Assembly: GCF_003352185.1 (NCBI RefSeq)
Contig: NZ_CP029608.1
Coordinates: 4,588,001 to 4,652,000 of the forward strand
Direction of reading: 5' to 3'
From: Pseudomonas kribbensis
GTDB taxonomy: Bacteria; Pseudomonadota; Gammaproteobacteria; Pseudomonadales; Pseudomonadaceae
DNA length: 64,000 bases
The notes under the pieces were generated by a model. It saw nothing but the letters and a program-made list of their open reading frames with translations. It did no database searches and was not told the DNA's origin. This document shows, piece by piece, positions 27,128 through 36,204 of the stretch. Numbering within the stretch: position 1 is the stretch's first letter; every line of letters starts with the position of its first letter. The position numbers and the translations under genes were made by a program.

Positions 27128-27889
27128 TCAGAACGCGGTCACGCCTCCGTCCACAGCCAGCGAATGGCCAGTGGTGAACGCTGCGCCATCGCTGCACAGG
27201 TAAAGCACGGCGCTGGCAATTTCCTCGACCTTGCCGATGCGGCCCACCGGGTGCATGGCGTTGGCGAATTCGCCTTTCTTCGGGTCGGCCTCATAGGCGC
27301 GCCGGAACATGTCGGTGTCGATCACCGCCGGGCAAACCGCGTTGACGCGGATTTTCTTCTTGGCGTACTCGATGGCGGCCGACTTGGTCAGACCGATCAC
27401 CGCATGCTTGGAGGCGGCGTAGATGCTCATCTTCGGCGCAGCACCCAGCCCGGCCACCGACGCGGTGTTGACGATCGCCCCGCCGCCCTGGGCCAGCAGC
27501 AACGGCAACTGGTACTTCATGCACAGCCAGACGCCCTTGACGTTGACGCCCATGATCGCGTCGAACTCATCCATGGAGCCCTCGGCCAGTTTGCCCTTCT
27601 CGATTTCGATGCCGGCGTTGTTGAAGGCGTAGTCGAGACGGCCGTAGGTCTTGATTACCTCGTCCATCAGATTTTTTACTTCGCTTTCGACGGTAACGTT
27701 GCAGCGCACGAAGGTCGCTTCGCCGCCGGCTGTACGAATCAGCGCCACGGTGCCTTCGCCCCCGGCGGCATCCAGATCGGCGACCACCACTTTCAGACCT
27801 TCGGCGGCGAAAGCCTGGGCGGTCGCGCGACCGATACCGTTGGCGGCGCCTGTGACGACGGCGACCTGACCGGAAAACGTCATGCTCAT
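27128..27889 (-). CDS. Short-chain dehydrogenase/reductase
   Basis: A 253-residue classical SDR. The cofactor motif TGAANGIGRA is at about residues 12-21, NNAGIE in the middle, the catalytic serine in NTASVAG, and Tyr/Lys in YAASKHAV. An acidic residue after the second strand (VVADLDAAG) suggests a preference for NAD(H). The start ATG 27889 has GAGGA eight bases upstream. It is divergent from the MDR oxidoreductase gene; substrate unknown. Confidence 0.93.
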   Translation of the reverse strand: MSMTFSGQVAVVTGAANGIGRATAQAFAAEGLKVVVADLDAAGGEGTVALIRTAGGEATFVRCNVTVESEVKNLMDEVIKTYGRLDYAFNNAGIEIEKGKLAEGSMDEFDAIMGVNVKGVWLCMKYQLPLLLAQGGGAIVNTASVAGLGAAPKMSIYAASKHAVIGLTKSAAIEYAKKKIRVNAVCPAVIDTDMFRRAYEADPKKGEFANAMHPVGRIGKVEEIASAVLYLCSDGAAFTTGHSLAVDGGVTAF

Positions 27890-28115
27890 TGTTATGTCCT
27901 CGAATACGGGGGATTGATGAAGGCAGCATAGCCACAGCCACCTCCCCGGCGGCAGCACTATCAGACGGCCGTTTGACCACCCATGAATCGCAGTGATGAA
28001 CCCGTGCGGGCCACTATCACCCTGCTTGATCGGCCTGCATTCGCCTCGTCAGCCAACCTTGCGGCATCGCCGAGGACGGTCTATCAACAAGGCTTCATCC
28101 CGTTGAGTGCCTGTC

Positions 28116-29120
28116 ATGACTAACCAGACCAATCGTCAGTTCCTGCTCGCCAAACGCCCGGTGGGCGCCGCCACCCGCGAGACCTTCACCTATCAGGAAG
28201 TACCGGTCGGCGAGCCGGCGGCGGGGCAGATTCTGGTCAAGAACGAATACCTGTCCCTCGACCCGGCCATGCGCGGCTGGATGAATGAGGGCAAGTCCTA
28301 CATCCCGCCGGTGGGTCTGGGTGAAGTCATGCGCGCGTTGGGCGTAGGCAAAGTCGTCGCGTCAAACAATCCGGGGTTTGCCGTCGGCGACTACGTCAAC
28401 GGTGCCATTGGCGTGCAGGATTATTTCCTTGGCGAGCCAAGAGGTTTCTACAAGGTCGATCCGAAACTGGCACCGCTGCCGGTTTATCTGTCCGCATTGG
28501 GCATGACCGGCATGACCGCCTACTTCGCCCTGCTCGATGTCGGCGCACCGAAGGCCGGCGATACCGTGGTGCTGTCCGGTGCAGCGGGCGCGGTCGGCAG
28601 CATCGCCGGACAGATCGCCAAGATCAAAGGCTGCCGGGTGGTCGGTATTGCCGGCGGCGCGGACAAGTGCAAGTTCCTGATCGATGAACTGGGCTTCGAC
28701 GGCGCCATCGACTACAAGAGTGAAGACGTGCTGGCCGGCCTTAAACGCGAATGCCCGAAAGGCGTGGACGTTTATTTCGACAACGTCGGCGGCGATATCC
28801 TCGACGCGGTACTGAGCCGTCTGAACTTCAAGGCCCGCGTGGTGATCTGCGGCGCCATCAGCCAGTACAACAACAAGGAAGCGGTAAAAGGCCCGGCCAA
28901 TTATCTGTCGCTGCTGGTCAACCGCGCGCGGATGGAAGGCTTCGTGGTGATGGACTACGCGGCGCAGTACGCCAGTGCCGCCCAGGAAATGGCCGGCTGG
29001 ATGGCCAAGGGGCAGCTCAAGAGCAAGGAAGACATTGTCGAAGGCCTGGAAACGTTCCCGGAGACCCTGGGCAAACTGTTCAGCGGCGAGAACTTCGGCA
29101 AGCTGGTGTTGAAGGTCTGA
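28116..29120 (+). CDS. NADP-dependent MDR-family oxidoreductase (CurA/leukotriene B4 dehydrogenase-like)
   Basis: A 334-residue zinc-independent medium-chain reductase. Features are EYLSLDPAMRGWM near the N-terminus, the nucleotide-binding GAAGAVGS (about residues 153-160), and DYAAQY near the C-terminus, all typical of the PTGR/CurA/YncB branch that reduces alpha,beta-unsaturated ketones and aldehydes. No structural or catalytic zinc cysteines are seen. ATG 28116 is preferred over the GTG at 28107. It ends in a terminator shared with pyrF. Confidence 0.92.
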   Translation: MTNQTNRQFLLAKRPVGAATRETFTYQEVPVGEPAAGQILVKNEYLSLDPAMRGWMNEGKSYIPPVGLGEVMRALGVGKVVASNNPGFAVGDYVNGAIGVQDYFLGEPRGFYKVDPKLAPLPVYLSALGMTGMTAYFALLDVGAPKAGDTVVLSGAAGAVGSIAGQIAKIKGCRVVGIAGGADKCKFLIDELGFDGAIDYKSEDVLAGLKRECPKGVDVYFDNVGGDILDAVLSRLNFKARVVICGAISQYNNKEAVKGPANYLSLLVNRARMEGFVVMDYAAQYASAAQEMAGWMAKGQLKSKEDIVEGLETFPETLGKLFSGENFGKLVLKV

Positions 29121-29136
29121 AAACAAATCTGAAAAC

Positions 29137-29166
29137 AAAGAAGGGAGCCATCAGGCTCCCTTCTTT
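29137..29166. terminator. Bidirectional intrinsic terminator
   Basis: AAAGAAGGGAGCC, loop ATCA, GGCTCCCTTCTTT between the convergent MDR gene and pyrF. Confidence 0.9.
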
Positions 29167-29184
29167 GCATCTTCAGCTGTTCGC

Positions 29185-29883
29185 TCAGGCCAGTTCGGCA
29201 ACCACCGCAGCCAGGGCCTTTGCCGGATCCGCTGCCTGGCTGATCGGACGGCCGATCACCAGATAATCGGAACCGGCATCCAGCGCCTGACGCGGGGTCA
29301 GGATGCGACGCTGGTCGTCCTGGGCGCTGCCGGCCGGACGAATCCCCGGGGTCACCAGTTGCAGCGACGGGTGCGCGGTTTTCAGCGCCGTGGCTTCCAG
29401 CGCCGAGCACACCAGACCGTCCATCCCGGCCTTTTCGGCCAGCGCTGCCAGACGCAGCACCTGCTCCTGCGGCTCGATATCCAGACCGATACCCGCCAGG
29501 TCCTCACGCTCCATGCTGGTCAGCACGGTCACGCCGATCAGCAGTGGTTGCGGGCCGCTGCGCTTGTCCAGCTCTTCACGGCAGGCCGCCATCATGCGCA
29601 GGCCACCGGAGCAGTGAACGTTGACCATCCACACGCCCATCTCGGCGGCAGCCTTGACCGCCATCGCCGTGGTGTTGGGAATGTCGTGGAATTTCAGGTC
29701 GAGAAAGACTTCAAAACCCTTGTCACGCAGGGTGCCGACGATTTCCGAGGCACAGCTGGTGAACAGTTCCTTGCCCACTTTGACCCGGCACAGTTTCGGG
29801 TCCAACTGGTCGGCCAGCTTCAGTGCGGCGTCACGGGTGGGGAAATCCAGGGCGACGATGATAGGAGTCTGGCAGGCGGACAT
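29185..29883 (-). CDS. pyrF: Orotidine 5'-phosphate decarboxylase PyrF
   Basis: The 232-residue enzyme decarboxylates OMP to UMP in the last step of de novo pyrimidine synthesis. The catalytic Asp-Lys-x-x-Asp block is in [12 protein letters not shown], with VALDFPT at the N-terminus and the phosphate-binding TPGIRPAG near the C-terminus. Length is typical. The start ATG 29883 (MSACQTP) is supported by family alignment; the long upstream reading to 30072 is non-homologous. Confidence 0.97.
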   Translation of the reverse strand: MSACQTPIIVALDFPTRDAALKLADQLDPKLCRVKVGKELFTSCASEIVGTLRDKGFEVFLDLKFHDIPNTTAMAVKAAAEMGVWMVNVHCSGGLRMMAACREELDKRSGPQPLLIGVTVLTSMEREDLAGIGLDIEPQEQVLRLAALAEKAGMDGLVCSALEATALKTAHPSLQLVTPGIRPAGSAQDDQRRILTPRQALDAGSDYLVIGRPISQAADPAKALAAVVAELA

Positions 29884-30178
29884 GGATGGGCTCTCAGGCA
29901 AGTCGAAATCGGCGCGCATTGTAGCGGAACCGGCGGCGGCGCGGCACCCGATGATCGGTAAATCGTCGCGCCGGACGTGATCAGCATAGCCTTGCAGGGT
30001 ATTGTGTCGAAGCCGATACACAACCGACACGCCGACAACATGCGTCCGCGCTAGCCTCGCCAGCCGCAACAAGTCCTTACAGCAGCCCTTCCCGCCTCAC
30101 GGCCGGACGCCTATGCTGAAACCACAACCTCGCAGCCTATCTTTGTGGTTGGCGGCTTACTGGCAGATGAACAGCCTC

Positions 30179-30928
30179 ATGCACAACTCCCATGTCTCCG
30201 TGAATGAAGAGCAGAAAGACGACAAGCGCTGGAGCATCCGCGCCCTGATCGTCGACGATGACGTGCCGATCCGCGAACTGATGATCGACTACCTGGCCCG
30301 TTTCAACATTCACGCCAGCGGCGTCACCGACGGCGCGGCCATGCGCCAGGCGATGCAGGCCGAGCATTTCGACGTGGTGGTGCTCGACCTGATGCTGCCC
30401 GGCGAAGACGGCCTGTCACTGTGCCGCTGGCTGCGCGCGGAATCGGACATCCCGATCCTGATGCTCACCGCCCGTTGCGAACCCACCGACCGCATCATCG
30501 GCCTGGAACTGGGTGCCGATGACTACATGGCCAAACCATTCGAACCCCGGGAACTGGTGGCGCGGATCCAGACGATTCTGCGCCGGGTGCGCGACGACCG
30601 CACCGAACAGCGTGCGAACATTCGCTTCGACAACTGGCGCCTGAACAGCGTCCTGCGTCAGTTGATCGCCGACGATGGTCTGGTCGTGCCGCTGTCCAAC
30701 GCCGAATTCCGCCTGCTGTGGGTGTTCATCGAACGGCCGCGCCGGGTGCTCAGCCGCGAACAGTTGCTGGACGCCGCCCGTGGCCGCTCGATCGAGGCCT
30801 TCGACCGCAGCATCGACCTGTTGGTCTCGCGCCTGCGGCAAAAACTCGGCGATGACCCGAAAGCCCCGCAGTTGATCAAGACCGTACGCGGTGAAGGTTA
30901 CCTGTTCGACGCACGGGACATCGGCTGA
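30179..30928 (+). CDS. OmpR-family response regulator
   Basis: A 249-residue response regulator: receiver domain with the acidic pair in VDDDVP, phospho-acceptor aspartate in VVLDLMLPGEDG, and K in MAKPFEP, followed by an OmpR-type winged helix (RVLSREQLLDAARGRSIEAFDRSIDLLVSRLRQKLG). It overlaps the histidine kinase start by one base. The start is uncertain: ATG 30179 is used, but ATG 30167 and ATG 30113 are in frame and none has a good ribosome-binding site. Target genes unknown. Confidence 0.9.
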   Translation: MHNSHVSVNEEQKDDKRWSIRALIVDDDVPIRELMIDYLARFNIHASGVTDGAAMRQAMQAEHFDVVVLDLMLPGEDGLSLCRWLRAESDIPILMLTARCEPTDRIIGLELGADDYMAKPFEPRELVARIQTILRRVRDDRTEQRANIRFDNWRLNSVLRQLIADDGLVVPLSNAEFRLLWVFIERPRRVLSREQLLDAARGRSIEAFDRSIDLLVSRLRQKLGDDPKAPQLIKTVRGEGYLFDARDIG

Positions 30929-31977
30929 TGCGGGGGCGCTTCGACACGCTGTTCAGTCGCCTGTTTGGCGTACTGTTCGTGGCGATTGTCCTGGCGCACC
31001 TGCTGGCTTTCGCCTGGTTCCACCATTACGGCCCGCCTCCGCCCCCTCCGCCGCCGGAATTTTCCCAGGGCGTCGAAGGACAACGTCCGCCACCGGATCC
31101 GCGCTTCGCCCACCGACCGCCGCGCCCCTGGTTCGGCGGGCCGCTGGTGCCACTGACCTTTCAGTTCATCTCGCTGATGATCGCTGCATGGTACGGCGCC
31201 AAACTCCTGAGCCGCCCGATCCAGCGTCTGAGCGACGCCGCCGAACGCCTCAGCGAAAACCTCGACAGCCCGCCGCTGGAAGAGTCCGGCCCGCGAGAGG
31301 CCCGGCAGGCAGCTCACACCTTCAACCTGATGCAGCAGCGGATTCGCGAACAGGTCCAGCAGCGCGCACGCATGCTCGGCGCCGTGTCCCATGACCTGCG
31401 CACGCCACTGTCGCGGCTGAAACTGCGCCTGGAACAGATCGACGACGACAAACTCCAGGGCCAGATGCGTCAGGACCTGAACGACATGATCGGCATGCTC
31501 GACGCCACCCTCACCTACCTGCACGAACAACGCACCAGCGAAGCACTGCAGATGATGGACGTGCAGGCACTGGTCGAATCCCTGTGCGAGAACGCTCAGG
31601 ATCAGGGGGCCGACGTGCAGGTCAGCGGCCATTGCGCCCCCCTGGCGGTTCAGCCAATGGCCCTGCGCTCGTGCATCAATAACCTGATGGACAACGCCTT
31701 GCGCTATGCCGGGCAAGCACACATCGAGCTGCAGGATCAGCGCGAACACCTGCTGATCCGCGTCATCGACCACGGTCCGGGCATCGCCGCCGACAAGCGC
31801 GAAGCGGTGTTCGAACCGTTTTTCCGCCTGGAAGGCTCACGCAACCGCAACTCCGGCGGCGTCGGTCTGGGCATGACCATCGCCCGAGAAGCCGCGCAAC
31901 GCCAGGGTGGCCAGTTGAACCTCGAAGAGACACCTGGCGGCGGCCTCACCGCCGTGATTCGCCTGCCACGACTGTAA
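30928..31977 (+). CDS. Sensor histidine kinase with a proline-rich periplasmic segment
   Basis: A 349-residue membrane kinase: transmembrane helix 1 (about residues 10-30), a short periplasmic segment with seven consecutive prolines and many basic and aromatic residues (about 32-75), transmembrane helix 2 (VPLTFQFISLMIAAWYGAKLL), HAMP, HisKA with His155 in VSHDLRTPLSRL, and HATPase with N, G1 and G2 boxes (GVGLGMTIAREAA). The partner is the response regulator immediately upstream. The polyproline would require EF-P for efficient translation. Confidence 0.93.
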   Translation: MRGRFDTLFSRLFGVLFVAIVLAHLLAFAWFHHYGPPPPPPPPEFSQGVEGQRPPPDPRFAHRPPRPWFGGPLVPLTFQFISLMIAAWYGAKLLSRPIQRLSDAAERLSENLDSPPLEESGPREARQAAHTFNLMQQRIREQVQQRARMLGAVSHDLRTPLSRLKLRLEQIDDDKLQGQMRQDLNDMIGMLDATLTYLHEQRTSEALQMMDVQALVESLCENAQDQGADVQVSGHCAPLAVQPMALRSCINNLMDNALRYAGQAHIELQDQREHLLIRVIDHGPGIAADKREAVFEPFFRLEGSRNRNSGGVGLGMTIAREAAQRQGGQLNLEETPGGGLTAVIRLPRL

Positions 31978-31986
31978 GCCCGACTG

Positions 31987-32002
31987 TGTACCGTCCGGTA
32001 CA
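31987..32002. promoter_or_regulatory. Perfect palindrome, candidate operator
   Basis: TGTACCG TC CGGTACA: two perfect 7-base arms with a two-base centre, ten bases after the kinase stop and 85 bases before the EF-hand gene. It could be a regulator site for that gene; no known consensus is claimed. Confidence 0.5.
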
Positions 32003-32046
32003 AAACCCACATACCTGCGACACCTCACGCCTTGAGTCTGCAAGCG

Positions 32047-32067
32047 CCGGTTCATGAACCGGTTTTT
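32047..32067 (+). terminator. Short terminator-like hairpin before the EF-hand gene
   Basis: CCGGTT CATG AACCGG followed by TTTTT, 70 bases after the kinase stop and 20 bases before the next start codon. It may end the two-component operon. Confidence 0.7.
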
Positions 32068-32086
32068 CATTACAAGGAGTGAGCCC

Positions 32087-32941
32087 ATGATCGGTAGCGT
32101 CAGCAACTACACGAGCTATACCAGCACCAGCAGCACTTCCACACAAAACGCCCGCAGCCAGCAACTGCAAAAGGAACTGTTCGCCAAACTCGACAGCAAC
32201 GGCGACGGCGCGGTGGATCAGGACGAACTGAGCAGCGCCCTTTCGCAAAAATCCAGTGACGGTTTGCTGGTCAACCTGAGCAAACAATTCGGCGAACTGG
32301 ACAGCGACAGCAACGGCAGCCTCAGCGCCGAAGAAATGGCCGCCATGGCCCCACCGCCACCACCCGACCACAACCAGGCCCCCGACACCGACCTGGCCGA
32401 CGCCCTGATCAAAGCCCTCGACACCGACGGCGACGGCGCCATCAGCAGCGACGAACTCAGCAGCGGCCTGACCAGCGCCGGCAGCACCGCCGACAGCAGC
32501 AAAATCTTCTCGGCCCTGGACAAGAACAAGGACGGCGTCGTCAGCCAGGACGAACTCACCGCCAGCCTCACCCCGCCACCGCCACCACCCCGGGTATCCA
32601 GTGACGAACTGTTCAGCCAGCTCGACGCGGACGGCGACGGCAATGTGACGGCGACCGAGTTGAACAGTGTTTTGCAGGCCAGCGACAGCACCTCATCCTC
32701 CAACAGCGACACCAGCGCGGCGCTGCTCAAGGTGCTGGATAGCGACAGCAGTGGTGGCGTGAGCAGTGATGAATTGAAGGCCGCGTTACAGGCGGGGCGC
32801 CAGCGTCCGAGCGATGAACAGACCGCCAATGCCACTCAAACCACGACCGAAGCGTTGAACCGGATGATTGCCAATCTGAGCAAGCAGTATTCGCTCGGTA
32901 GTACGGCGTCGGTGGGCAAGTATTTGAATGTGGCGACTTGA
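32087..32941 (+). CDS. EF-hand calcium-binding protein with six EF loops
   Basis: A 284-residue Ser/Thr-, Asp- and Gln-rich protein with no cysteine and no classical signal peptide. Six DxDxDG-type loops are seen, beginning DSNGDGAVDQDE, DSDSNGSLSAEE, DTDGDGAISSDE, DKNKDGVVSQDE, DADGDGNVTATE and DSDSSGGVSSDE; proline-rich linkers (PPPPP) separate pairs. The N-terminus (MIGSVSNYTSYTSTSS) resembles secreted proteins of the XopAW-like calcium-binding group, though no secretion genes are near. Role unknown; calcium sensing or secretion is inferred. Start has AAGGAG seven bases upstream. Confidence 0.88.
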   Translation: MIGSVSNYTSYTSTSSTSTQNARSQQLQKELFAKLDSNGDGAVDQDELSSALSQKSSDGLLVNLSKQFGELDSDSNGSLSAEEMAAMAPPPPPDHNQAPDTDLADALIKALDTDGDGAISSDELSSGLTSAGSTADSSKIFSALDKNKDGVVSQDELTASLTPPPPPPRVSSDELFSQLDADGDGNVTATELNSVLQASDSTSSSNSDTSAALLKVLDSDSSGGVSSDELKAALQAGRQRPSDEQTANATQTTTEALNRMIANLSKQYSLGSTASVGKYLNVAT

Positions 32942-32958
32942 GGTACATGCAAAAACAG

Positions 32959-33291
32959 GATGAGCGTTAGCTCGACAACGCTTTTGATCTTGATCCACCC
33001 ACCCCTTCGGAAGGCTGAGTGGAGGTGTTCATCCGGGGATTGGCACGTAGTGCCGTGCGGCGAAGCCGAACTCATCGACGAAGTCGATGCCCCCGGAGGG
33101 ACACCGGAGCGAAGGAACCCGAGCCTGCGAGGGCCGAACGCCGGGGCGAGCGTTTTTTGCTTACTTTTTTAGGCGCTTGTAAAAAAGTGAGTCGCCGTAA
33201 GGGCGAAACCGCCAGCCGCAACACCCGAAGAAACGGATATTCACCCAAAACCACCCAGAGCATGGCCGGCCCAAAGGCCGCCAAGGCTACC
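32959..33291. repeat. Dispersed non-coding repeat, copy 2
   Basis: Second copy of the repeat at 23109-23458. It contains three successive near-perfect mini-hairpins, GGCAC-GTA-GTGCC, GCGGC-GAA-GCCG(A) and CATCGAC-GAA-GTCGATG, and the same flanking blocks. It fills the whole gap between the EF-hand gene and the convergent perM-like gene. Confidence 0.85.
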
Positions 33292-33305
33292 AAAGCCAAA
33301 AAGCC

Positions 33306-34346
33306 TCAAACCCGCCCCTGACTCTTGCTCCAATCCGTCAACAAACTATAGGCAACAGCCAAAAGCGTAGGCCCGATAAACAACCCGATAAACCCGAACG
33401 CAATCAACCCGCCAAACACCCCGAGCAACACAATCACCAGCGGCAGATTCCCGCCACGGCTGATCAGATACGGCTTGAGCACGTTGTCCACGCCACTGAT
33501 GATGAACGTCCCCCAGATCCCGAGAAACACCGCCATCCCGTACTCACCCTTCCAGGCCAGCCAGGCCGTGGCCGGAATCCACACCAGCGGCGGTCCCATC
33601 GGAATCAGACTGAGCAGGAACGTCACGATCCCCAGCACCAAAGCCCCCGGCACCCCGGCAATCAGGAACCCGATCAGCGCCAGGATCGCCTGCGCCGCCG
33701 CCGTACCGATCACCCCGTTCACCACCCGCTGCACCGTACCGGCCACCAATTCGATGTAATACCCGGCACGGTCGCCGATCAACCGCTCCAGCAGGCTATG
33801 CACGAACGCCGCCAGCCGCGGCCCGTCACGGTAGAAAAAGAACACGAAGACAATGCTCAGGGTCAGCTCGAGAATCCCGCCGCCGATCTGCGCACTGCGT
33901 GCCAGCAGCCAGTTGCCGACCTGTCCCAGATAAGGCTTGAGCGACACCATCAACGCCGCGCCCTGCTGATCGACACTGTTCCAGAAACCGACCAGCCGTT
34001 CCCCCACCAGCGGAATCGTGCCGAGCCAGGCCGGCGCTTCCGGCAGGCCATCGACCTGCACATCCTTGATGAACACCGTGGCATCGCGCACGTGATCGGC
34101 CAGGTTGAACCCCAGCCAAACCAGCGGTGCCGCCACCAGCAGCATCCAGCCCAAGGTCAGGATACTTGCCGCCAGTGATTCGCGTCCGCCGAGCCAGCGC
34201 GTCAGCAGACGCATCAACGGCCAACTGGCGAATGCCAGCACCGCGCCCCAGAACAGCGCCGACCAGAACGGTGCCATCACCCAGAAACTGGCGCCGAACA
34301 ACACCAGCAACAGGATCTGCACCAGCAGACGATCATTATTGGGCAT
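33306..34346 (-). CDS. AI-2E family transporter (PerM-like)
   Basis: A 346-residue polytopic protein of the PerM/YdiK/TqsA family, with about eight hydrophobic helices and the family signature PMGPPLVWIPATAWL in the C-terminal half. Members have been linked to autoinducer-2 export, cell-wall and peptide or indole export; the substrate here is unknown. It is the last gene of a minus-strand series and ends against the repeat element without a clear terminator stem. Confidence 0.9.
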   Translation of the reverse strand: MPNNDRLLVQILLLVLFGASFWVMAPFWSALFWGAVLAFASWPLMRLLTRWLGGRESLAASILTLGWMLLVAAPLVWLGFNLADHVRDATVFIKDVQVDGLPEAPAWLGTIPLVGERLVGFWNSVDQQGAALMVSLKPYLGQVGNWLLARSAQIGGGILELTLSIVFVFFFYRDGPRLAAFVHSLLERLIGDRAGYYIELVAGTVQRVVNGVIGTAAAQAILALIGFLIAGVPGALVLGIVTFLLSLIPMGPPLVWIPATAWLAWKGEYGMAVFLGIWGTFIISGVDNVLKPYLISRGGNLPLVIVLLGVFGGLIAFGFIGLFIGPTLLAVAYSLLTDWSKSQGRV

Positions 34347-34415
34347 GTGAAATCTCGAAAAAGTCAGTCAGGCAAAGAGTAGGCGAACACGCCGGGCATG
34401 TCCGCCCGAGACACC

Positions 34416-35234
34416 TTATCGCAACAGGTCGATGCGCAGGCCGGCACCTTCGACATTGCCGGTCTCCATGCGTGCGGCCCGCACACCCTGCGTGATCAAC
34501 GCCTGACGCCAGGCTTCGGCCTTGGCCCCGGAAACCGTGACCCGCAACGTCGTGTCGAGGTTCAGGCCACGGGACAGCAGACGCAGCCAGGTGTCATCCG
34601 GATCAACGCTCAGTTTCGGTAATTTCAGCTCGCCGGTGTCTTTCAACTGGCGCAACAAGGTCGCCGATGTCGGCAGCAGCTCCCCCAACGGCGTGGCGGC
34701 CTCGAATTGCTCGACGTGCAGATAGGCTTTGCGATTGCCGCGAGTGATGCTGTAGAGCGCCACCAGCGTGTTGTCGCGAGGTGCCGCCAACCTCAGCAGC
34801 AGATAGGCCTGCTGCTCGTCGGCACCGTACAGCTTGGCATTGCCGAACACTTCGTTGGCCCACAGGCTGCTTTCGCCGCAATCCCTGGCCTGACACCAGA
34901 ACAACAGCTCGGCGTCCTGTTTTTGCAGCGCCTCGCGGGCGACGGTGAAGGCTTCATTGGCGGAATGTTCCGGCGGCAATTCGTAGGTGACCGAGGTGGT
35001 CTGCCCACGGGCGCCGACCTGACCGTCGAAACGCAGCTGGCCGCTGATCTTGCGGATCGAGCCCATCGGGTAGATCCGCTCCAGCGTCGCGGCCGGGCGA
35101 TAGTCGACGATCTGCGCATCGGCCAGACGCGGCACGATCGGCAGATCCGGACTGCCCGGCAGGTCGGCAGCGAGCAACACGGGACTGAAACAGCACAGCG
35201 CCAGCAGACTGAAAGATCGCATGGACAGGCTCAT
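34416..35234 (-). CDS. DUF4892 domain-containing exported protein
   Basis: A 272-residue protein with a signal peptide (SFSLLALCCFSPVLLA) and otherwise hydrophilic DUF4892 sequence. A C-terminal stretch (VRAARMETGNVEGAGLRIDLLR) resembles an OmpA-like or SpoIIID-type beta-alpha ending. The protein is predicted to be periplasmic or outer membrane-associated. Function unknown. ATG 35234 is listed; ATG 35222 (MRSFSLL) is an equally good start, and neither has a strong ribosome-binding site. Confidence 0.85.
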   Translation of the reverse strand: MSLSMRSFSLLALCCFSPVLLAADLPGSPDLPIVPRLADAQIVDYRPAATLERIYPMGSIRKISGQLRFDGQVGARGQTTSVTYELPPEHSANEAFTVAREALQKQDAELLFWCQARDCGESSLWANEVFGNAKLYGADEQQAYLLLRLAAPRDNTLVALYSITRGNRKAYLHVEQFEAATPLGELLPTSATLLRQLKDTGELKLPKLSVDPDDTWLRLLSRGLNLDTTLRVTVSGAKAEAWRQALITQGVRAARMETGNVEGAGLRIDLLR

Positions 35235-35349
35235 CGGATCGGCATGGCCGGGGCGCCTTTCTGGCTATTCGGGTTCGCAGCGGTGTAGAAATCCATTGTG
35301 GTTGTCTCCCATTTCAACCCGCCCAGCCTCGACAGTTGCCCGGGGCAAG

Positions 35350-36204
35350 TCAAGGAATGGCGAAGAACCGATTGAAACAGTCTGCGACAAGAACCGCACC
35401 CGACTCGTCGTTCAGGTGCAGATGGTGCCCGCCCGGCAGCTGTTCCCGGCTAAAGGGTAGACGCTCCAGCAGTTCGGGGTGCTTGGCCAGCATGCCGTCG
35501 GCCGCCACCACCAATTGCGTCGGACAGGCAATGCGCTGGATGAAGGCCATTGCCTGTTCCTGGGTCAGACGCAGCGGCGATGGCAGGGTCAGACGGTTGT
35601 CGGTGCGCCAGGTGTAACCGCCGGGCACCGGCATCAGACCGCGTTGCGCCAGCAGCTCGGCGGCCTCACGACTCACCGCCACCAGGCCTTTCATGCGCAC
35701 TTCGATAGCACGGTCGAGGGTGGCGTAGACCGGTTTGCGTTTTTCCCGCAAATCAAGCTGCGCCTGCAGGGCCATGCCCATGCGTTCGGCGGCGTTTTCG
35801 CCTTTATCTGTAGGGGGAATCACCCCGTCGATCAGCGCCAGATGGGTGATGCGCTCCGGCAACGACCCCGCCAGCACCAGCGAAACAATGGCCCCCAGCG
35901 AATGCCCGAGCAGGCCGAACCGCTGCCAGCCCAGTTGTTCCGCGACTTGCAGCACGTCATGGGCGTAGTCCCACAGCGCGTAACCCGCGCCGACCGGACG
36001 ATGCCCCGAATGACCATGACCGGCCATGTCCAGCGCAACAATGCGCAAACCTTTGAGCTTCGGCGCCAGGCGAGCGAAGCTGTTGGCGTTATCCAGCCAG
36101 CCATGCAGGGCAATCACCGGCACCCCGTCTTCCGGGCCGAAAATGTGTGCCGCCAGCTCGATATGCGGCAGGCTCAGGCGCACTTCCTCGACCGCCGGGC
36201 TCAT
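35350..36204 (-). CDS. Alpha/beta-fold hydrolase
   Basis: A 284-residue serine hydrolase with the nucleophile elbow LLGHSLGAI, the oxyanion HGWLDN motif near the N-terminus and a candidate catalytic histidine in PGGHHLHL. The sequence resembles MhpC/BioH-like hydrolases. ATG 36204 is used because AAGGA lies six bases upstream; it overlaps the preceding hydrolase stop as ATGA, so the two are coupled. Substrate unknown. Confidence 0.92.
   Translation of the reverse strand: MSPAVEEVRLSLPHIELAAHIFGPEDGVPVIALHGWLDNANSFARLAPKLKGLRIVALDMAGHGHSGHRPVGAGYALWDYAHDVLQVAEQLGWQRFGLLGHSLGAIVSLVLAGSLPERITHLALIDGVIPPTDKGENAAERMGMALQAQLDLREKRKPVYATLDRAIEVRMKGLVAVSREAAELLAQRGLMPVPGGYTWRTDNRLTLPSPLRLTQEQAMAFIQRIACPTQLVVAADGMLAKHPELLERLPFSREQLPGGHHLHLNDESGAVLVADCFNRFFAIP

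Noticed and set aside
32087..32941. Type III secretion effector
   Set aside because: The EF-hand protein resembles XopAW-type proteins, but no secretion or chaperone gene is near; the name alone is not evidence.
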